Source: Drosophila persimilis
Lineage: Eukaryota; Arthropoda; Insecta; Diptera; Drosophilidae
Assembly (NCBI RefSeq): GCF_003286085.1
Contig: NW_020825307.1
Span: forward strand, 310,001 to 374,000
DNA: 64,000 nucleotides
Reading direction: 5' to 3'
Part shown: positions 1 through 14,509 of the stretch, in pieces
Layout of the letters: each line of letters begins with the position of its first letter
Numbering within the stretch: the stretch's first letter is position 1
Position numbers and translations under genes: made by a program
Notes under the pieces: model-generated
What the model was told of the DNA's origin: nothing
The model's database searches: none
The model's input: the letters and a program-made list of their open reading frames with translations, nothing else

Positions 1-224
1 TGATGGCAGTATCGGAATTCCAAGCATGTTGCCAACTTTCCCAAGCAATCAACATGAAAAGAAGCAAAAGTTTCGCCCCAAACTTCTGCCGAAAACATTG
101 AGCATTAAATATTTACTTTTCATGGGAAATTATCCCAAAACGAACACCAGCGGTCGGCCAGGACACCTAAAGTTCGGCCTACAGTTTGGCCTTTGCCTCG
201 AAATGAATTCTGCATTGAGGACTC

Positions 225-266
<42 letters not shown>
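225..266. repeat. (CT)n microsatellite in the first eag intron of the window
   Basis: CT dinucleotides with one TA interruption; GAGA-factor type sequence on the minus strand. The rest of 1-831 shows no gene and is read as eag intron. Confidence 0.85.
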
Positions 267-268
<2 letters not shown>

Positions 269-831
269 GAGGCCAAATGTATTAGTCATTCCATTGTATT
301 GTGGATTCCTGGCATTGCCAGCTTTCTAGAAGATGTTTCGTTCGGACATTCTAGTATTTATGAATCCCAAAGATATTGCTGTCCGTCCAATTGACATTTC
401 ACTCTAACATATATAAAGAACATTCTCCGAATCTGGACTAAACTCAGGCCAGGTTCACCTGGATGAACCGTAATCGTATCCGTACTTCTTAGCCGCACTT
501 TCAGAGATGGCCTTAATGGGGGAATATATTTTCGATATTTTATATGCTCTGAAATGGAAATGTATCGCCATCTAGCTTCTTTTGTCCATTCTGGTTTGTT
601 CTGAGTTTCTCTGAATGATTTCTGTTTTCAGTTTTCAGTTATCAGTTTTCGGTTTTTATTTTTGCATGTGCATGTATCTGTTAAATCTGTGTGTGTGTGT
701 GTTTTTTCCCTATGTGGCATGCATCGGGCTTAAAGCTAACCAAGAATAATACCTCGTTTTTTCTTTCCATCTCTCTCTCTCTCTCTTCCTCTCTCTGTTT
801 TTGCTCCCACACTCCCGAAACTCCCATCCAG

Positions 832-3800
832 ATGCGGCTTCATGTACGGCGAGCTGACAGACAAGGAGACGGTGGGACGGCTGGAGTACACGCTGGAGAA
901 CCAGCAGCAGGATCAATTCGAAATATTGCTCTACAAGAAAAACAGTGAGTACCGGAGCACCGGAGCACCGGAGCACCTCTAGCCCCAGAATCCCAGCCAC
1001 CCAGCCACCCAGCATCCCAGCATCCCAACATCCCAGAATCCAGCCGTAAATCTAGTCCGGCTCCCATTCGATTTGTGCGTATGCTTAATGACTTGTGTCG
1101 GATCTCCTGATGGTAGAAGGTAGTCCCAGGCAGTCCCAAGTTGAACCCAAATCAAAGTCTCCCCAACACCTCCCCCCCACCACCCCACTGGTTGGGCCAT
1201 ACATTATTTGGATTTTAGCTCGTTGGCGTAAATGGCTGCAGTTCGTAGACTTCGTCTCCGGGTCGGGACCATTCATAATTCATTCGTGTCCGGGCTCCCA
1301 CCGCATCCCACCCCCGTAATTTAATTCGTGTGCCGCACCAACCCCACCCCACACCGCTCTAATGCCAACAAATTGGGTCTGAGTGTGGGCCATCAATCAA
1401 CCCGAGGAGACCCCCATCCCCATGCCCCGACCGTGACCCCACCCACCTGTAAGCCTGTAGCCGACCGCCCAGCCAAATCAAGTGGAATCAAGTGTAGGCC
1501 CCCCACCTCGTATTGCCAGAGAGCGGCCTGGAATTGGCCAACTAATGAAATAACGCCTTCGAGTATCAATTTTCAGATGTGCAGTGTGGCTGCGCCCTCT
1601 CCCAATTTGGCAAGGCGCAAACACAAGGTAAACCTTCATCAAGCTTATGGCAATCCTTGGCAGTCCTTGGCAATCCTTGGCAATCCGCCCGCACCTATAC
1701 GAGCGTTCGCAGTCGTGTTCGTATTCGGGCTTCCTGTTGCATGTTGCATACGGGGGCTCAGTGGGCGAATAGAACGGAGCATTAACTATGCATAAATCAA
1801 GTGCAGCCACTGGAGCATCAACAGATGGAGAAACAACAGCCACAGATGGACCAGACCAAGTGCTGTCGCCGCACCAAATCAGGTCTCCGTTGAAATTGAA
1901 CTCGATTCGGAACTAAAATGAGTTTTCAATCGAGCGGCAGCAGCAGATCTTAGCAAAATATTTGCTTTGTGCCTTCCTGGGTGCCTGCCAGTTCTATGGA
2001 CATATATATTGGATTCGGGCCAAGTCAGGTCTGGGGCTGGGGCTGGGGCTGGGACTGGGACTGGTTGTGGTGCTGGCCCGACAATAGCAAAACTCAGCCG
2101 TACAAACAATAGGCGGAAGCTGCGGGAAATCGAACAAATTGAATATCACTGACAGGTGTCTCTGGGGGGAGAATGCGCTGGGATTCCTACGGATAGGAAT
2201 GGGTATGAGGATGAGATTGGACAGCTGACAGTCGAATCAGGGCGGGTGGATTGTTGAATAAACAATAGCAATATCCGCAGAAACATAAACATTAACCGGA
2301 AACGAATACCGGATGAGGAAACGGAAACGGAAGCAGCAAATTGCGATTGCAATTAGAGAATAATTATGAATTCCCCTACACACTCTCACCTACGCACAGA
2401 CACGGACACGGACACGGATACGGACACGGACACCAGAGGCAGAGTCCTGCCCCCATGCAAATCGAACTGCAATTATTTCAGATGCCAGTCACGCCAGCGA
2501 AAGGCGGGGCTCAGGCGCAGACAGTGCCTCACATAACCATCAAACCCTGCCACCAGTACAGTGAAAATATTTTGTAAAGTGGAGGATTGAACAGGGGTCT
2601 TGCTTGGCTAATCTGTGGAAACTGGGTCCATTAAAACCACAACAAACGAGTGATTACTGATTCAGCCATCGGCCATCAGCAGCTGTCCACTGGCCTACGA
2701 TACGACTATTCAACGCACTGTACTGTACACGCATGCAATTTTCATGGCACCCTCTGCATTCTGCATTCTGCATTCTGCATTCGGTCTTCGGTATTCAGCA
2801 CCCAGCATACATTATCGAACGTTCCATATCAATAATTGCAATCCAATTGCAGTCCGTCTGTGGGTCGTGGTCCATCTGTGTGGCTTGGCAGAGGGGGGGT
2901 AGGGGTGGTTTGTTTCTGGGGGCCTGTTGTGACCTGAATTCGAATGGGATTATCTATCGTTTGGAAAACGCAATCGACTGTGGCAGAGCCCAGAACGAGT
3001 ATTATCATCATTATCCCCCATCATCATTTTCCCGTCCCCATCGGGACTGGGATTAAGGACAATTTTTATTAATTTCGCCTTTGTTCCGTCCACGGCAGAG
3101 ACCCCACTATGGCTGCTGCTGCAGGTTGCGCCCATACGGAACGAAAGGGATCTGGTTGTGCTGTTCCTGTTGACGTTCCGGGATATAACGGCCCTCAAGC
3201 AGCCCATCGACAGCGAGGATACCAAGGGAGGTAAGTGCATATCGTCCATTCGTACAGTAGCATCCGATCTGTTCAATCCAATATCCAAGCCAATCCAATC
3301 TCTCACTCTGAGGGACTTGGGTATCCATTCCGCACTCTCTTATCACTCTACTGTTCTGCTCTTTCTTTCCATGTCTACACACGCACACACACACTTGCAC
3401 CCCGCACACTTACACAAACACACACACACACAACACACACACACACACACACAACACACACACACATGTATATAAACGCTTACACAAATTGAACAATTTC
3501 AACAACAATTCAACAACAAAAACTCAACGAAAACTCAACAACAAACCCAATTCGATCTGCAAACAATATATGTATCGTATCGTATCGTATCGTATATGTT
3601 CTCTTCTAACTCTATCGTTAACTCTGCCGTTATTTTTTGGTTCGTCTCGCTCCGTTCCGTTACGTTTCGTTACGTTTCGTTACGTTACGTCTGTTTCTTG
3701 GTGTCTGTGTCGGTGTTGTCATCCATTGTAGCGGTTAATCTATTTTTACCAGTTTTAGGTCTCTCGAAGTTCGCCAAGTTGGCCCGCTCGGTGACGCGGA

Positions 3801-6800
3801 GCCGCCAGTTCAGCGCCCATCTGCCCACGCTGAAGGACCCCACGAAGCAGTCCAACCTGGCGCATGTGAGTGTCTAATGCCACATATGCCACATATATAT
3901 ATATCCCCTTAATCCACCGTAGATGATGTCACTGAGCGCGGATATTATGCCACAGTACCGACAGGAAGCGCCGAAGACGCCGCCACACATACTCTTGCAT
4001 TATTGTGCATTTAAAGCAATTTGGGACTGGGTGATATTGTGTTTAACATTTTATACCGCCATCATGGTGAGTGATTCTCCACCGCAAGGTCTCCTCTTCA
4101 GCTGTCTTCTCCCTTAAGGCTGGCCCTCCAAAATATCCTGAAACATTCCCTATCATTTGGCTATACATCTGGTCTGTTCCTAGATCTCTCCCTAGAACCT
4201 CTTTCCTTACCGTATTTCTTTCCTTTTTATCTTCTGTATCCTTTATTTCCGTTACTCTTCCTTTTTGTTCTCTAAAAATTTCCTTTCTTTTCGGTACTCC
4301 TCGAACAACGCCCAAGACTCGGCTGAAACTCCCTGCCATCCAGCACTTGCATAGTCCTCAAACACAAAAAACTGGAACTTTTTGTACCCCCCCTGCTCTC
4401 CTACCTTGCCACACCACCAACATTTTGTCAGACGGCGACTTGAACATATATTTTTGACGAGAAAGAGGAGGACTTTGCCAGGCCTTAGAGTGCCCATCAC
4501 TCAATGCGTGGGGCATATATGGCATATGGAATGCCCCATGCCACACAAAGCAGTTGCCGTCGTCGTCGTCGTCGTCGCTTGTCTGCTCAAATTGTGCCTA
4601 TTTCCGTCAAGAAGATGTTAAAATTTTCGCGTAAATTGCGCTCAGCCCAAGTTGCCTCATATGTGGCCTCTGGGTGCCTCTCTGTTTTCTTCCAAACCAA
4701 TGTTGCTATTTCTTGTTCCGTTCTTGTTTTAGTTTTCAGGTTGAGGCACAGTTTTCGTTCTCTTATTGTTTAATGATATTCTGCCGTAGGAGGACGAGTA
4801 CTCGTATTTTTTGCAAGTCCTCTTTAGTTGTCACAACTTTAAGATTAACATTGCAGAGAGCTCCTCTGGGGCACAAACAATGGAGTTCGAATATTCACAG
4901 AAGAGTGCTGAAACAAAGGAGGGAATTTCTCAGAGGTAGAAGAAACCAAAGCAACGAAAACTTGTTGGATTGATCAAGGGATACTCTGATATTATTGAAT
5001 ATTATCGATTACTTCGAATCGATAATTTAAACTAATTATATAGTCTATAGTCTAAGGTCGAATAGTTCACGATCTTGAGACATGCTGCTGGAACCGGCAA
5101 CATCTGACTCAATGCTTTTGGTATATAATAATAAGCATATAATAAGCTTTTTTCATGTAGCAACATCTGAGGTCTTCCCGATGGAAGAGTCCCATCCAAA
5201 ACACCTCTTTTAATGGCTCTGTTGCTTAAAGCAAACGCCTCGCAAAGCCACACTTGCACTTGTCCGGGATCGTATGAGGCTCGAGTGCAAGTCAAGAAAT
5301 CAGACAATGCTATTTGCCAGAAATTAACGTTAAGACTGGGAGGTAAAGAGACAGGCAGGTGGCAGTTGGAAGCAGGAAGGAGGCAGAGGCAGAGGCAGAC
5401 AAGTGCACACACATTTACATGACCAAGTGGCTTCTCAGACAGAGGCTGCTCTCCAGCCCTCCTTTGAACACCATTCTACCCTTAGCCGTATTCGAGCCTG
5501 AGCTTTATGGGGACTGGGGCTGGAACTGGGGCGGGGCGAGAGGCTGCTATGTTTTATGTGCTTAAATTAATATGCTCAGCTTCGTAGCAGAGGCAGAACA
5601 CACAGGAAGGGAGGCAGGATGGCAGAATGGCAGGGCAGACAGACGTGTGTAATACAAGCAGCCCCCCACCCAAGCCCCGCCATGATAAGAGGCTTGTAAC
5701 TGCCACTTGGGGCAACTGTTGAGAAAGCAACAATGGGCCAACTGTTGCTCCTGCAACGAAGATTCAGTGCTGCGAATTACAGCGAAAATCTTCCGTGACA
5801 AAATCTACAGGAGCCCGTTCCCGTTCCCATTCCCTTCCCAGACTATAGACAATCCAATCTTCAATCCATACTTTTCCTATGACAAAAATACGAGTAGTAC
5901 GGCTAACCTTAGCCCCGCCCTTGTGTGGAAATCTTTCACTGTAAGAACTTGATCGATATGTCTCTGTTGATATGTCTTACAGGTGCCATACAATGTAGCG
6001 TTTAAAAATAAAACCTCAGAGGATGTTTCCCTTCTCGTGGTCGATTCCATAGTCGATGTTATATTCTTTATAGATATTGGTAAGTTGCGGCTCTCTACAG
6101 GTATGGAAATCCTTTGGCAATAACTGGTTCCTTCCCCCTCAATTATGTTCAGTTTTAAACTTCCACACCACGTTTGTGGGCCCGGGCGGAGAGGTGGTCA
6201 GCGATCCGAAGGTGATACGGATGAACTACCTCAAGTCGTGGTTCATCATCGACCTGCTCAGCTGCCTGCCATATGACGTCTTCAATGCGTTCGACCGGGA
6301 CGAGGACGGCATCGGGTCCCTGTTCAGTGCCCTCAAGGTGGTGCGCCTCCTGCGGCTGGGTCGGGTTGTGCGGAAGCTCGACCGCTACCTGGAGTACGGG
6401 GCTGCCATGCTGATCTTGTTGCTCTGCTTCTACATGCTGGTGGCGCACTGGCTGGCCTGTATTTGGTACTCGATTGGGCGCAGCGATGCGGACAATGGGG
6501 TAAGGCCCCTTGCCATCTGTATCTCTGAAGGATAATCTCTATTTTTCTTGAATGTTGCCCCATCAAAGATCCAATACAGCTGGCTGTGGAAGCTGGCGAA
6601 TGTAACGCAATCTCCGTACTCTTACATCTGGAGTAATGACACGGGGCCGGAGCTGGTGAACGGGCCGTCGAGGAAGAGCATGTATGTGACGGCCCTGTAC
6701 TTCACCATGACCTGCATGACCTCGGTGAGCGGGGCACAGCCCTGAACCAGACTCAAGCTAACCTCAAATGGATTCCTCAACTCTCTCTCTCTCTCTCTTT

Positions 6801-9800
6801 GTATTTCTCTACCCATCCACAGGTTGGCTTTGGCAATGTCGCCGCGGAGACAGACAACGAGAAGGTGTTCACCATCTGCATGATGATCATTGCAGGTGCT
6901 GTGTCCTTAACACGTTCCGTTGCCGCGTCCAAGTTTCTGAATACCCCGCACACGCGTCACGCTTTTAAATAGAACTCGATACCGATACCAATCTCGATTC
7001 TGATTCCGATTCTCGCAATCATTATTTAAAAGCTAAGCAATCAATTTGCGCCGCTAGAACTAATAAACTGCTCCAGTTGGTATAGCCTCATTTAGCCAAT
7101 CACAGTTCGACACACTCTGTAGCCATTTCGATGTCCATGTATCGCTCTTTCAGCATTTATCTACATACCTCGAATGACTGAACTGTCCTGTCCATCCCGT
7201 TCCTTCATCGGCTCTGTCGTCATCCAGTTGCACACCGTTCTTCGTCATGTGTTAACTCTATACTCGTTACATGTACACGTTACTCGTTACACGTTACACG
7301 TTACACGTTAGTGTAATCTGTGCTGTTACTCTTGGCTCATTCTAGGCAAACGCAATATCTGTTTCCTCATTCCTTCACCTCTCACTCTGCCTGAGATACT
7401 GCGCAGGCTCAGCATTCGATCAGCCAAAGGGGGGCTACGACCTCAGAGAATGCTGCGCCTATACAGTCCCTTGCAGACTTCCACCTCATTTGTGCCCATA
7501 TTCCGGCTCTTTTCATCCCATTTGCGTGCTAGTCCAATCTGTGGCATTTATTAACGTTCTAGTTGCGCACCTGTGCGTCTATATTTTTTCACAGCGAGTA
7601 GTGGAATCGGCGAGTATCAGCGCACACTGATACATACATATATACTGCCTATATTTGTCCTTCCCATAGCACACTTACACCTAACACCTTACATCGACAC
7701 ATCCAGTCCAGTTTTATCTAGCTGTGTGTCTAAAATGTATCTACAACAAGAAAGAAACTATTCAAATCGAGCTCTCTGTACACACCCAGCTTAATCTTAA
7801 TTATCACACTGTCTCTCTCTCTCTCTCTCTCCCTCTATCTCTCTATATATAAATAAATTTGGTTGCGTTTATAGCTCTGCTGTATGCCACAATCTTTGGT
7901 CATGTGACCACCATCATACAGCAGATGACCTCAGCGACGGCCAAGTACCACGACATGCTCAACAACGTGAGGGAGTTCATGAAGTTGCACGAGGTGCCCA
8001 AGGCCCTCAGTGAGCGCGTGATGGACTATGTTGTCTCTACGTGGGCCATGACCAAGGGTCTGGACACCGAGAAGGTGAGTAGTTCGTAGTGGGTTCACAT
8101 CCAGACGTATCCGAGGCATGCCTTTCTGATGGCTGTCTATACGGGAGATCCCGATCCCCCAGAGCAATGACTCCATTAGATCAAACAGATCTTAGTCTCA
8201 GGGGCTGCTTGAGCCTTTCATATTGCCAGCCAGCTTTTTGCTACAAGCTTCATTCCCAATGCATAGAATCATGGTGAGAGAAGGGACTTACTTTCTACAT
8301 TCATAATCATTTAGTTAGTCCCAAATTTTTGGGAGCTCCTAAGAATGGTAGAAATACCTACCCAATTACTTTAGGTAGCTAAATTCTATAGCCTATAGCA
8401 CTTCAGCCTATCACTCTTTCTATCGCAACCTTGGCATATATACACACGCTAATGAATACATTATTCATGCACTCACTACTTTTACTCACTCACTCACTCG
8501 CTACTTATTACTGACGAATCGTCGCTATCATCCATTTCTCATACTTTCTCACAGTTCTTCACACCTTTTTCCCCCTTTACTCGACACATAAGGCACTTGA
8601 CTTTTTACTTTCCATGTCCATACTTTTTCATCTTTCAGTTGAACTACTCGCTAACTTACGGCTAGTGACGATTCGCCAGCGAACATGCCACTCGTCGTAA
8701 GTTTTGTTTCTTCTCTGGTTTTGACCACCAACATCTGCCACATCTGTCGTATTCCGCTAGTGTATATGTAACATTCACTCACAGTTTTATTACTCGCTAC
8801 TCGCTAGCCTATCACTCGCATCTCGCCCTCGCTAGTCTTCATAGCCCGATGTACAGATACACCAAACATACATAGAAACACACTACACATATTATCTCTC
8901 TCTCTCCTTACCTCTCTGTACTCTGTCCAGTCCTCTCGACAAATCCGCTTTGGGCGCTGCTTTTCCGCTTTGCTTTCCTTTTGCTTTTATTTTGAAGCCG
9001 CTTCTCGCATTATTAGGCCTAAGATCAGAAACGCTTTGCCAGGGTGCCAGGGTGTCAGGGTGCCACGGAAAGTGCTTTTCCCGAAAAAACAGAGAAAGCC
9101 CACTCGTACTCCTACTTATTCGTATTCATAAACTGTTCGAGAACCCATGCAGCCCACCCACCCACAGATGCAGGTCCGAGGTAAGCTGTCTGTGGGTTCA
9201 TATAAAGTGTGTACATATGTATCTGGAAACTGTCTAAGTATCCCTCGCATAATTTAAGCTCTCTCTCTCTCTCTTTTAAACTAACAACAATTTTTGACTA
9301 AAACTTTAGCTAATCGATCGAAATCTGTGTGTTCTCCACGTGTTTGTGTTTGCCCGCGAGCGAAATCCGGGCCAAAACGAAAAGCGTCCGTCAAATTCAT
9401 GCCTTTAGATGAACTTGAACCAAACAGCGCAGCGCCCCCTCCTTGTCTCCTTTCCTCCACTCCCTCTTCCCAGTTCCTTGCCTTACCACCACCCACCCAT
9501 CATCTGGAAGGGGGTGCGTGCGCACCCATCAATCTGATATAAAAACGTGTTTGGTTCAACTGATAACGAGAGTTTACCCAACCAATCGAATGCCAAATAA
9601 ACTGACCTTTATACCTATTTCGTTGACTGTAGTTTGTGCCGCAATTAAGTTTCCCCAACTAGGCCCCTCCCCCTTGCCCCTTCACTAGTCCCAAAAGCAC
9701 GGCTGCTTCCGTGGGGGGAATCTCCACGAAGCAGCCCCCAAGCACTCAACACACACACTCACACAACGACACAGACAGTCACAGCAACACACACATGGAA

Positions 9801-11264
9801 AGACAGATAGACAGACACACCCACACGCACAAACTTGTTCAATATTGTATGTGTCTATGTGTTGTACGTGTCCGTGTGTGTCTCGATAGCCACTCGAGAG
9901 CGAATCAACTCTCCAAAGACACATCCCGACAATAAGAGACCGCCGGGCTGCCACACTGCTGATAAAATGTACCCAAGAAGATGTCCATTATTTATTAATA
10001 TCTTAATAGGAATTTGAATAAGAATACACTCGATAGAAGCACACGGTACTTATTCGTTGGCGACTACTCGTTCGTTGTCATTTTCAAAAAGGATGTCAGT
10101 TATCAGTACATGTATTTATGGTACACCCGATTCGATTCTAAATGCATAGAGTTCTAGTAAAGGTTTAATTCCTGGATTACTTGCCTGGGATACCCAATAG
10201 AATAGTCTGGTCATTTCGGGCAACAACTAATTGATTCAGGTGGCAACCGTGGCTGGTCCTGGTCCGTACATAAAGCACATGTGTATGTCCTAGTCAAATT
10301 TCTTCAGCTGAATCTGAACTACCACCGATATAGGGTTGAGGCCCACCCAAAGCCAAGTCAGAGCCCCCTAGAGACGGTTGGTTAACACAGTCCACACTCA
10401 GACCCAGACCAATCCAATCCAATTCGAAACCAATTCGAACCCAATGAGAGAATGCCACTCGCAACTCATTCACAATTCGCAGGTACTAAACTATTGTCCG
10501 AAAGATATGAAGGCTGACATATGTGTTCATCTAAATCGCAAAGTATTTAACGAGCATCCGGCATTTCGTCTGGCCTCGGATGGTTGTCTCCGCGCTTTAG
10601 CGATGCACTTCATGATGTCCCATTCGGCGCCCGGAGATCTGCTCTACCACACCGGCGAGAGCATCGACAGTCTCTGCTTCATTGTGACAGGAAGCCTGGA
10701 AGTGATACAGGACGATGAGGTTGTGGCAATATTGGGTAAGCTATATCTCCAATTCTATACCAGTTTGCTTCCCCCCGATTCCACCTCCACTTTCGATTCG
10801 TTTCGATTCCATTACAGGCAAAGGCGACGTCTTCGGCGATCAATTCTGGAAGGACTCGGCCGTTGGCCAGAGCGCGGCCAATGTGCGCGCTCTGACCTAT
10901 TGTGATTTGCATGCCATCAAACGTGATAAATTGCTCGAAGTCCTCGATTTCTATTCGGCATTTGCGAATAGCTTTGCACGCAATCTGGTGCTCACCTACA
11001 ATCTCAGACATCGACTGATTTTTCGCAAGGTGGCCGATGTGAAGCGCGAAAAAGAATTGGCCGAACGGCGTAAGAACGAGCCGCAATTGCCCCAGAATCA
11101 GGACCATCTCGTTCGCAAGATCTTCTCCAAGTTCCGGCGCACCCCCCAGGTGCAAGCCGGCAGCAAAGACCTTGTCGGTGGCGGCACGGGCTCTGGTCAG
11201 AGCGATGTCGAGAAAGGCGACGGCGAGGTGGAACGCGTTAAGGTTGGTACAAGAGCATATTCGC

Positions 11265-11295
<31 letters not shown>

Positions 11296-13085
11296 GCTGT
11301 GCATTCTGCTTTCGATGTGTTCCGTTATATGCTTTCCGTTATCGTTATTGTTATCGTTATCGTTATCGTTATTGTGTAGCGCGCTCTTTGTGTTTCACCT
11401 TTAGTTTACGTAATTTCTTGTTGTTGTTCACAGATTTACTTTCTTTGTATCCTTCTGCAGAGGTTGTATCCTAAAAAGATCCTCATATAGAGTTTCTGCC
11501 AGCATGTCCGATAGTTTAACTATACATATGTATGCCTTGTAAAGCGCTTATATTGATCAAATGCGGCTTATCTGTCGAGACCAACAGGATCTCCTTTTCA
11601 TGTATCTATAATAGAGCCCTGCCTGAGTCCAGAGTATTCGTAAATTCACGGCTATATTCATGCCTTTAATGTCTTTAATGCTTTCGATCATTGCCTCCCC
11701 TCAGTCAGATTCACATCCCCTCGGATCACTAGAAACTGAGTTCTCCTTAATTATTCTAAGCATACTACAGAGTTCAATGCGAATATTGTTCTTTTATTTG
11801 GCGTAAAACATTTTCCAGCTGTATCTCAATTACATTTTCATCAGTGTAAAGTAAGACACACACAAATAGGTACATATTTTTAGGCAGAGGACAAAACAAA
11901 TAACAAAGAGAGTGAGCGAGAAAGAAAAAAACGAAATTTTTGGATCTAACACAGTGGAAAGCACGTACAGTCAGTTTTGGGCGATTCGATATAACGCTGT
12001 CAGTCGATAAATTCGTATTGAAGAGAATGCATTGAACATTTGGAAGATTAATAGCCCTGCCACAGAAAGTTTAGTTAAAAATGTCTCTTCAGCATTTTGA
12101 AATTTCGATGAATCTTCAAGGCTATTTATGACTTCGGTCCCCGAAGAGACATGTATGTATCCTGATGTTTGTTTCCTTTTACTTTACTTTCGTTTAGTTT
12201 GGTTTTTTTGAAGCTCACACTGAGAGTACACATCCCGAAGCTATGCCTTATTTTGTTTGTATTCTGTTTCCGGCCCTGTTTGTGTTCGTGCTAAACCGCA
12301 TATCCAGTTAACCAAGTAATCAAACTAACATTTCTTTCGAAGCATTGTCGTTAGCTATGTAACTATCCACAATTACACAAAGCTCCAGCCACAGCCACAG
12401 CCACACTGCCCCCAGGCGATCCGCAGGCACAGGCGGAACCACCAGACGTGGCCAAGTGGAAGGTGAAAGGTGGAAGGTGGTAGATGGAAGGTGGCAGCCA
12501 CCGCTGTGGCTGGTGTGTTAGTTCTAGTTGATAATAGTTTTTCTTGAATCGTTGAATTGCTTAACCGATTAATTATTTACCAATGATACCAATGTGATAT
12601 CTGTATTAAAAGTGACTTATGCTCGTTGTGTGTTTTTCTTTGTCTTTGTCTTTGTCTTTCTTGACCATGCTTTCGCATAACTGTTTCCATAACTCACCAC
12701 TCAACCACCTCACTGGATATAACTCACCACCACCCAACACACACCCACACCCACACCCACACCCACACATACACATGCTTTGCCACACAACTGTACCGTG
12801 CCGCGGTCTCAAACTATCTCCATCTCTGTTCTTTACATGTTGTATTTGGTTTTTGCTTACTTTTCAATTATGTTCTCTTCTGCTGTACAAAATTGACTGT
12901 GAATTTGGCTGAATTGAAATCGCCTTAACCTCAAATTGAACCAAAATCAAAATACTAACGGAAAATTCTATATTATTTCCCTTCTCCCAACACACACACA
13001 CACACATACAAAACTTTGCCAAATGAAACCGCAACTCCTTTGAAACTCCTTTCCCATTCGGCGATTTCCAACACACAATTTTTCC

Positions 13086-13119
<34 letters not shown>

Positions 13120-14464
13120 ATCTATCTATCTATGTATCTTCTTTCTCATGTCTTCCTGCTTTTGTCAAAATATCTTGCGCTCGACCATCCCACCAAACAA
13201 ATGCTCGTTAAATCTAAACAAAACCAACAACAATCTACAACCTACAACCAACAATCAACAACATATACAAGAAGCTACCAGCCAAATTGACATTAACCGA
13301 GGACTCACGCATCCTAACGACCGCCGCCGTACCATCACCATCGCCATCACCCTCGCCCTCATCGGGTCCACCATCTGCGCGGAGTACCCGTGCCAGCAAG
13401 TGGGGACGCCTTCTGGGCAGTTCAAGCGTCGATTCAGCTAGCGACACTAGCGCCAAGGTAGCCGTCTCGAGAAGTTTGAGCGCCCGCGAGAGTCTCCGTG
13501 AGAGCACTGCCCAGGCGCGGCAGAGTAGTACTTCGAGTAGCAATGGTGGACAAGGCAACAAAGTAATTACCGTTAATCGCTAACACTTAACTGCTCAAGG
13601 CTCAACATAAACAACACATAGAAACATGAAACAGTTCGAAGATTAATTTTACAATTACATATCTATACTTTGGATTTTTAATTTGATTTGATAATTTGAT
13701 AATTCATAACAATCTAAACACACACACACAAAAATACCCCCACTAAAACACACATACACAGATATACGTAAATATTAATTCGATTGTCTATCTTGGGTTT
13801 CCATTTTTAATAATAACTCTGTCTGTCTTTTTTTTGCCATTCGTTTGCTCTTCCCCCGTTTTGAAATCCGTTAATAAAAACGAATCCGATTGCGCGACTC
13901 GCTACTCGCCACTCTTTACTCGCTCATTTTGCGTACCATTTCGTTAATTCTTATTTCTGATCAACCATTGATAATTGTTCAACATCCAATTGAAAAGCAT
14001 TTACAATTAAGCAAAGTAAGTTCTCGAACAATTAGTTTGGTTTACTGTTATGTTAGTTGGCTTTCCCACACTCCAGCACAAGATTGACTGCGATCGATTA
14101 GCGATAAGCGAAAGGGCGGGCATAAACAATCGTTGGCGGTCCTTGGAAATAGATATTCCGATAACCGATATGTATTTATGACTTTTTCGATTGCTCTCGA
14201 ACTGTTATGTGGTTGAATCGGTGACGATCTTTCGAAATGCATCAACCTACTTCGATAACAGTAGAAATTAATCGTAGTTAACGTATCTAGCTTCGATGTA
14301 TGACCATATGGCGCTATATTTCGAACTTAAAGGATACGTGTCTTAAGTGATGTTATTGCCGTTGCTAAGCAATGTATAAAATATCAGCCACAGTATCGCT
14401 AACTGGCCCGCCCCGCTAATCGGCCAATTGTAATGTAGTGCGCACCACGCCCACCCAAATACGC

Positions 14465-14509
<45 letters not shown>

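Noticed and set aside
3410..3470. Possible CRISPR-like alternation of CACACA blocks
   Set aside because: Simple CA microsatellite with single-base interruptions; this is eukaryotic DNA with no spacer structure.
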